From Nonomuraea wenchangensis (lineage in GTDB: Bacteria; Actinomycetota; Actinomycetes; Streptosporangiales; Streptosporangiaceae): a stretch of 64,000 bases of DNA. The number at the start of each line of letters is the position of its first letter. Position 1 is the first letter of the stretch. The notes beneath the pieces are model-generated. The model saw nothing but the letters and a program-made list of their open reading frames with translations. It did not search any database and was not told the origin of the DNA. The stretch covers positions 1 through 64,000 of the forward strand of contig NZ_FOHX01000009.1 in assembly GCF_900111685.1 (NCBI RefSeq). Direction: 5' to 3'. This document shows positions 59,824-64,000 of this stretch, one piece after another. The position numbers and the translations under genes were made by a program.

Positions 59824-60786
59824 TTGTATCCCCCGATCGAGCCGTACGACCACGGCATGCTGGACGTCGGCGACGGCAACCTCGTCTACTGGGAGGTCTG
59901 CGGCAACCCCGAGGGCAAGCCCGCCGTCGTGGTGCACGGCGGCCCCGGCTCCGGCTGCTCGGTCGGCATGCGGCGCACGTTCGACCCGGAGCGTTACCGG
60001 ATCATCCTGTTCGACCAGCGCAACTGCGGTCGCAGCCGCCCGCACGCCGCCGACCCCGCGACCGATCTGAGCGCCAACACCACCCACCACCTGATCGCCG
60101 ACATGGAGCGGTTGCGCGAGCACCTGGGTGTGGACAAGTGGCTGCTGTACGGCGGCTCGTGGGGCTCGACGCTGACGCTGGCCTACGCCGAGGCGTACCC
60201 GGAGCGGGTGTCGGAGGTGATCATCATCGCGGTGACCACCACCCGCCGCTACGAGATCGACTGGCTCTACCGGGGCGCCGGCCGCTTCTTCCCCGAGGCG
60301 CTGGAGCGCTTCCGGCAGGGCGTGCCGGAGAGCGAGCGCGGCGGCGACACGTTCGACCTGCTGGCGGCGTATGCGCGGCTGGTCGCCGACCCCGACCCCG
60401 AGGTGCGCGAGAAGGCCACCCTCGACTGGTGCGCCTGGGAGGACGCGGTCATCTCCGCCGAGCCCAACGGCAAGCGCAACGCCTACAGCGACCGCCCCGA
60501 CGACGCCAAGCTGGCGCTCGTCCGCATCTGCTCGCACTACTTCTCCAACGCCGCCTGGCTGGAGGAGGGCGTGCTGCTGCGCGAGGCGCACCGGCTGGCC
60601 GGCATCCCCGCCGTGCTCATCCACGGCCGGCTCGACCTGAGCGGCCCGGCCGACACCGCCTGGGAGCTGGCCCAGGCGTGGCCCGACGCCCGGCTGGTCG
60701 TCGTGGACGACTCCGGTCACACCGGCAGCGAGACGCTGCGCAAGGAGCTGTTCGCCGCCCAGGACGCCTTCGCCTCCCGCCGCTAG
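59824..60786 (+). CDS. pip: proline iminopeptidase
   Basis: 320 aa from TTG 59824, chosen for GGAAGGAG 7 nt upstream. The alpha/beta hydrolase fold: PAVVVHGGPGSGCSVGMRRT, ILFDQRNCGRSRPHA, nucleophile elbow LLYGGSWGSTLTLAYAEAYP near residue 113, acid in LIHGRLDLSGPADTAWELAQ and His in VDDSGHTGSETL. It releases N-terminal proline from peptides. The protein has no signal peptide, so it is cytoplasmic. Confidence 0.92.
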   Translation: MYPPIEPYDHGMLDVGDGNLVYWEVCGNPEGKPAVVVHGGPGSGCSVGMRRTFDPERYRIILFDQRNCGRSRPHAADPATDLSANTTHHLIADMERLREHLGVDKWLLYGGSWGSTLTLAYAEAYPERVSEVIIIAVTTTRRYEIDWLYRGAGRFFPEALERFRQGVPESERGGDTFDLLAAYARLVADPDPEVREKATLDWCAWEDAVISAEPNGKRNAYSDRPDDAKLALVRICSHYFSNAAWLEEGVLLREAHRLAGIPAVLIHGRLDLSGPADTAWELAQAWPDARLVVVDDSGHTGSETLRKELFAAQDAFASRR

Positions 60787-60805
60787 AGGAGGCGGCGGAC
60801 GTCGT

Positions 60806-61300
60806 TCACCGTTTGCGCCCGGTGCGCGGGCGGGACGGCGCCTGCGGCGGCAGCACCTCCACCGACGTCTTGCGGATGTGGTCGTAGACCAGCGAGGTGC
60901 GTACGTCGGCGATGTTGCGGTGGCGCGCCACGTGGTCGAGCACGAAGTCGCGCAGGTGACCGGCGTCGCGCACGCCCACCTGGATGATGAAGTCGTCCCC
61001 GCCCGAGACGACGAAGACGGCCAGCGTCTCGGGCAGGGCGGCGACGTAGTCGCGGAAGCCCTCGACGGCCTCGCGGATCTTGGGATGCAGCCGCACGTTG
61101 ATGAGCGCCTGCACGGGCCGGCCGACGGCGTCCAGGTTGACCTCGGCGTGGAAACCCTCGATGACGCCGGTGGCGCGCAGCGAACGCACCCGCTCCAGGC
61201 AGGTCGAGGGCGCGATGCCGATGCGCTCGGCCAGCTCGCGGTTGGTCTGGCGGCCGTCGCGCTGCAGCTCGGCGAGTATCGCCGTATCAAGTTCGTCCAC
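60806..61300 (-). CDS. Lrp/AsnC-family regulator
   Basis: 164 aa from GTG 61300. The helix-turn-helix is at 1-60 (LDTAILAELQRDGRQTNREL, AERIGIAPSTCLERVRSLRA) and the RAM domain at 65-150 (VQALINVRLHPKIREAVEGF, LAVFVVSGGDDFIIQVGVRD). It likely senses an amino acid and controls the divergent DUF2000 gene. A basic tail (PPQAPSRPRTGRKR) ends the protein. Confidence 0.9.
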   Translation of the reverse strand: MDELDTAILAELQRDGRQTNRELAERIGIAPSTCLERVRSLRATGVIEGFHAEVNLDAVGRPVQALINVRLHPKIREAVEGFRDYVAALPETLAVFVVSGGDDFIIQVGVRDAGHLRDFVLDHVARHRNIADVRTSLVYDHIRKTSVEVLPPQAPSRPRTGRKR

Positions 61301-61415
61301 CCGTCCATCGTGGCACGGATCGCCGAATCTTCTTCGGAAAACCGCTCTCTCGCTTGGTGGAATGACGGCAGCAATGTGAGCCTGCTGTCGGAACTTCGGC
61401 GAGAGGGGATCGGGA

Positions 61416-61868
61416 ATGAGCGTGACGGCCGGACTGGAGCGCCGCGGCGACCTGCCCACCAGGGAGCTGCCGGTCAAGTGGGTGATCGTCCTGGACCGCG
61501 ACCTGCCGCGCGGGCTGCAGGCGAACGCCGCCGCCTGCCTGGCCGCGTCCGTGGGCGTCGCGGTGCCGGACATCGTGGGGGAGGGCGGGGTGGACGCGGC
61601 CGGGGCCGCGCACGCGGGGCTGCCCTGGACGGGCTGCACCGTGCTGGCCGCGCCCGCCGCGATCGTCCGGCGCATCAGGGACGACGCGGCGGCCGAGCCG
61701 GACCTCGTCATGGCCGACATGGCGGACCTCGCCCAGCGGGCCTCCGTCTACAACGACTACCTGGCCGCGCTCGCGCGCGCCGAGGAGCCGTCGTACTACG
61801 CGGTCAGCCTGTTCGGGCCGCGCGGCGTCGTGGAGCGGCTCACCGGGCGGCTGCCGCTGCTGCGCTGA
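61416..61868 (+). CDS. DUF2000 protein
   Basis: 150 aa. LPVKWVIVLDRDLPRGLQAN, AACLAASVGVAVPDIVGEGG and CTVLAAPAAIVRRIRDDAAA match DUF2000, a peptidyl-tRNA hydrolase-2-like fold. GAGGGGA lies 6 nt upstream of ATG 61416. It is divergent from the Lrp regulator, its probable controller. The substrate is unknown. Confidence 0.85.
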   Translation: MSVTAGLERRGDLPTRELPVKWVIVLDRDLPRGLQANAAACLAASVGVAVPDIVGEGGVDAAGAAHAGLPWTGCTVLAAPAAIVRRIRDDAAAEPDLVMADMADLAQRASVYNDYLAALARAEEPSYYAVSLFGPRGVVERLTGRLPLLR

Positions 61869-61869
61869 G

Positions 61870-62649
61870 TCATGCCGTGGCCAGGAACTCCAGCACCATC
61901 GGGCTCGCGATCTCGCGGAACTCCTCGAAGTACGCGTGCCTGGCCCCCTCGATCAGCCGCAGCTCCGCCCCCGGGATGCGCCCGGCCAGCAGCGGCGCGT
62001 TGGCGGCCGGGTTGAACACGTCGTCGGTGCCGTGCACGACGAGCGTGGGGGCGGTGATCGAGGGCAGCGCGTCCCAGGCGTCGTGCCCGGCGCTCGCGGC
62101 CAGGTGGCGGCGGCGGGCGTGCGCGGGCATGCCGGGATCGCCGGTCGTGTGATGGGGGCCGGGGTGCGCCGCCAGCCAGGCCGGGGTGTACATGAGCTCC
62201 AGCAGCGCCCGCTCCGCCGCCGCTCGGTCCCGTTGGGCGAGCGACCTGCGGACCTCGTTGCTCCGCTCGACGCCGTGCGCGCCGCCGGGCGAGCTGCAGC
62301 CGATCACCAGCCCGCCCACCCGTCCGGGATGGTCGGCGGCGAGCCACTGGGCCACCCGGCCGCCCATGGACGTGCCGTACACGTGGGCCCGCCCGATGCC
62401 CAGCGCGTCCAGCACGGTCACGACGTCGGTGGCGAAACCCCGGGTCGTGTACGGCTCGTCCGGCTTGTCGCTGTCGCCGGTGCCCCGCCAGTCGAGGGTG
62501 ACGGTGAGGTGGGAGGCCGCGAAGTCGTCGCGGACCGGATCCCACCAGCGGTGGTCGTTGGCCTGGCCCTGGAGCAGCACGAGCGCCGGCCCGTCGCCCC
62601 TGACCTGGTAGGACAGCTTCACTCCGCCGTCGGTGGTCGCGTATGGCAC
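61870..62649 (-). CDS. alpha/beta-fold hydrolase
   Basis: 259 aa. LVLLQGQANDHRWWDPVRDD, TLDWRGTGDSDKPDEPYTTR, nucleophile elbow VYGTSMGGRVAQWLAADHPG near residue 95, acid in VVHGTDDVFNPAANAPLLAG and His in IEGARHAYFEEF. The fold covers esterases, haloperoxidases and lactonases; the substrate cannot be told. The stop lies next to the DUF2000 stop (convergent). Confidence 0.88.
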   Translation of the reverse strand: MPYATTDGGVKLSYQVRGDGPALVLLQGQANDHRWWDPVRDDFAASHLTVTLDWRGTGDSDKPDEPYTTRGFATDVVTVLDALGIGRAHVYGTSMGGRVAQWLAADHPGRVGGLVIGCSSPGGAHGVERSNEVRRSLAQRDRAAAERALLELMYTPAWLAAHPGPHHTTGDPGMPAHARRRHLAASAGHDAWDALPSITAPTLVVHGTDDVFNPAANAPLLAGRIPGAELRLIEGARHAYFEEFREIASPMVLEFLATA

Positions 62650-62720
62650 GCCTTCGATGGTGCCGCATTCGTGGCCGTGCTCGCGTCCGGGCGCATGGCC
62701 GAGGCGCTGACGCGGGTCGG

Positions 62721-64000
62721 CTAGAGCTTCAATTTCTCCCGCACCCGCTCGGCCTCGGCCCGGCGGTGCTGGGAGTCGTAGAGTGCCAGCGCGTCCTGCC
62801 AGGCGGCTCTCGCCTCGGCGTCGTTGCCGAGGGCGTGGTGGGCGTCGCCCAGGCCCACCATGGTGTCGGCGCTCTGCCAGGCGTTGCCGGTGCCCTTGCG
62901 CAGGTCGAGACAGTGCCCGTAATGATCCAGCGCTCGCTCGTACTCGCCCTGGTGGAAGGCGAGCTTGCCGAGGCTGTCGAGCGTGGCGGCCTCACCGCCG
63001 CGGTCGTGGTGGCGGCGGAACAGCGTGAGGGCCTGCTCGCAGGCGTCGCGCGCCGCGTCGTACTCGCCGAGCTGCAGGCGGATCCAGCCGACGGCGCTGA
63101 GGGCGTTGGCCTCCCAGATGGGGTCGCCCGCCTCGCGCTGGAGGCGCAGCGCCGCCTGCGCGTGGCCGAGCCCGCGCCGCGGCTGCCCGCGGACGCTCCA
63201 CATCCAGCCGATCGTGTGGTGGACCTGGGCCAGCCAGGACCGGTCCGCCGCCTTCTCGAACAGCTCCATCGCCCGGTCGAGGTGTACGGTCGCCTCGTCC
63301 ATCTGGCCGGCCCCCGCGTGCGCGGACCCGGCGTGCCAGTGGACGACGGCGGTGGTGTGCGGGTCGTCCAGCCGGTCCGCGGCCGCGATCGCGATCTTCC
63401 AGCAGCCGAGCCGCTCCCGGGTGTAGGAGCGGCGCAGCAGGAACGTGTTCAGACTCCAGGCGAGCTGCCAGGCCGCCACATCCATGCCCAGCTCGGGGGC
63501 CAGGTGCTGGGCGGCCAGCAGGCACGGCAGCTCGGTCTCGAACCAGGCCAGCGCGGCGCCGGCGTCCTCGAAGCCGGGGACGTCCCCGTGCCCGGAAGGG
63601 GCGGGGATGCCGGGGCGGTGCGGGTAGAGCGCCCGGTCCGCGGAGAAGGCCAGGGCTGTGTACGTTTCGAGCAGGCGGACGAGAGCCTGGTGACGGGTCT
63701 CCCCGGGCAGGTCGGCCTCGGCCCGTTCGGCGGCGTAGAGCCGGACCAGGTCGTGCATCCAGTAGCGGCCGGGAGACAGCTGCCGGACCAGGCTGGCGGT
63801 CTCGAGCATGGAGATCAGGGCGCGGGTCTCGGCGGGCGGCAACCCGACGAGCGCGGTCGCGGCGGGCAGGCCGATCTCGGGCCCAGGAGCCGTCCCGAGC
63901 AGGAGGAACAGCCGCGCGGCCCGCGCGTCCAGCGCCGCGTACGACGAGGCGAACACGGCGCGCAGGCCCGCGCCGAGATCCCCGGTCTGCAGCGCGTCGA
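62721..64000 (-). CDS. C-terminal part of an AfsR/SARP-like TPR regulator (5' end outside the window)
   Basis: The frame is open at the right edge and gives about 426 residues. The first part (VFASSYAALDARAARLFLLL, GLPPAETRALISMLETASLV, YWMHDLVRLYAAERAEADLP) is the region after the NB-ARC ATPase in AfsR-like proteins. The rest is a row of tetratricopeptide repeats (AVVHWHAGSAHAGAGQMDEA, ANALSAVGWIRLQLGEYDAA, ATLDSLGKLAFHQGEYERAL, TMVGLGDAHHALGNDAEARA). These ATP-dependent regulators often control antibiotic synthesis; the N-terminal domain is not visible. Confidence 0.88.
   Translation of the reverse strand, partial: DALQTGDLGAGLRAVFASSYAALDARAARLFLLLGTAPGPEIGLPAATALVGLPPAETRALISMLETASLVRQLSPGRYWMHDLVRLYAAERAEADLPGETRHQALVRLLETYTALAFSADRALYPHRPGIPAPSGHGDVPGFEDAGAALAWFETELPCLLAAQHLAPELGMDVAAWQLAWSLNTFLLRRSYTRERLGCWKIAIAAADRLDDPHTTAVVHWHAGSAHAGAGQMDEATVHLDRAMELFEKAADRSWLAQVHHTIGWMWSVRGQPRRGLGHAQAALRLQREAGDPIWEANALSAVGWIRLQLGEYDAARDACEQALTLFRRHHDRGGEAATLDSLGKLAFHQGEYERALDHYGHCLDLRKGTGNAWQSADTMVGLGDAHHALGNDAEARAAWQDALALYDSQHRRAEAERVREKLKL

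Overview
The window is high-GC actinobacterial DNA: strong G/C third-position bias, frequent GTG/TTG starts, overlapping ATGA/GTGA operons, many leaderless-looking genes and an actinomycete integrative and conjugative element (AICE). The block mscL / SAF-CpaB / fmdB / 5-FTHF cyclo-ligase / galU / moeA-glp / moaC / mog / rimJ / sepX-glpR matches a gene order I remember from mycobacteria and streptomycetes. The size and regulator content suggest Streptosporangiales (Nonomuraea-like), which is an inference.

Region 1 (1-16.0 kb) is accessory DNA between a 24-bp fragment of a tRNA-Arg gene (91-114) and the intact tRNA-Arg(CCT) (15974-16046). It holds transposase remnants, a WGR-DUF4132 protein with a truncated coupled gene, a membrane protein, a GlxA-type regulator, a fructosamine-kinase-like protein, and a 2236-aa secreted RHS protein with a Hint domain, a C-terminal toxin-like domain and an adjacent candidate immunity gene.

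Region 2 (16.2-29.8 kb) is core chromosome: a secreted M15 peptidase, MscL, a SAF protein, MTA phosphorylase, an MFS exporter fused to a winged helix, an FmdB/Ruc zinc-ribbon protein, a cation/proton antiporter, 5-FTHF cyclo-ligase, and an operon running from galU through the gephyrin-like glp, moaC, mog and rimJ to sepX/glpR. The spacer at 22.0-22.7 kb carries a six-unit 20-bp degenerate repeat and a duplicated gene-end segment.

Region 3 (29.85-39.51 kb) is a complete-looking AICE in the 3' half of tRNA-Ala(CGC), bounded by exact 44-bp repeats. One minus-strand operon runs tra (FtsK-like) / DUF2637 / small proteins including Cys-rich mini-proteins / repSA-type HUH initiator / xis / int / XRE regulator. 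A divergent korSA-like GntR plus HAD phosphatase unit faces it across a palindrome-rich control region.

Region 4 (39.5-42 kb) looks decayed: an integrase 3'-end relic, and an ABC ATPase with a frameshifted P-loop joined to the end of an FtsX-type permease.

Region 5 (41.8-64 kb) is a mosaic of secreted proteins, regulators and enzymes. It includes two paralogous ECF-sigma/membrane-companion pairs (one sigma gene frameshifted), a small membrane protein plus winged-helix regulator behind twin TTTCC-N5-GGAAA dyads, a WYL regulator, TetR/DHFR-like, VOC/AraC, deacetylase/glutaminase, dolichol-phosphate-mannose-synthase-like glycosyltransferase, HxlR, CE4-CBM2 deacetylase, DinB, an acidic-repeat secreted protein, proline iminopeptidase, Lrp, DUF2000, an alpha/beta hydrolase, and the C-terminal part of an AfsR-like TPR protein that runs off the right edge.
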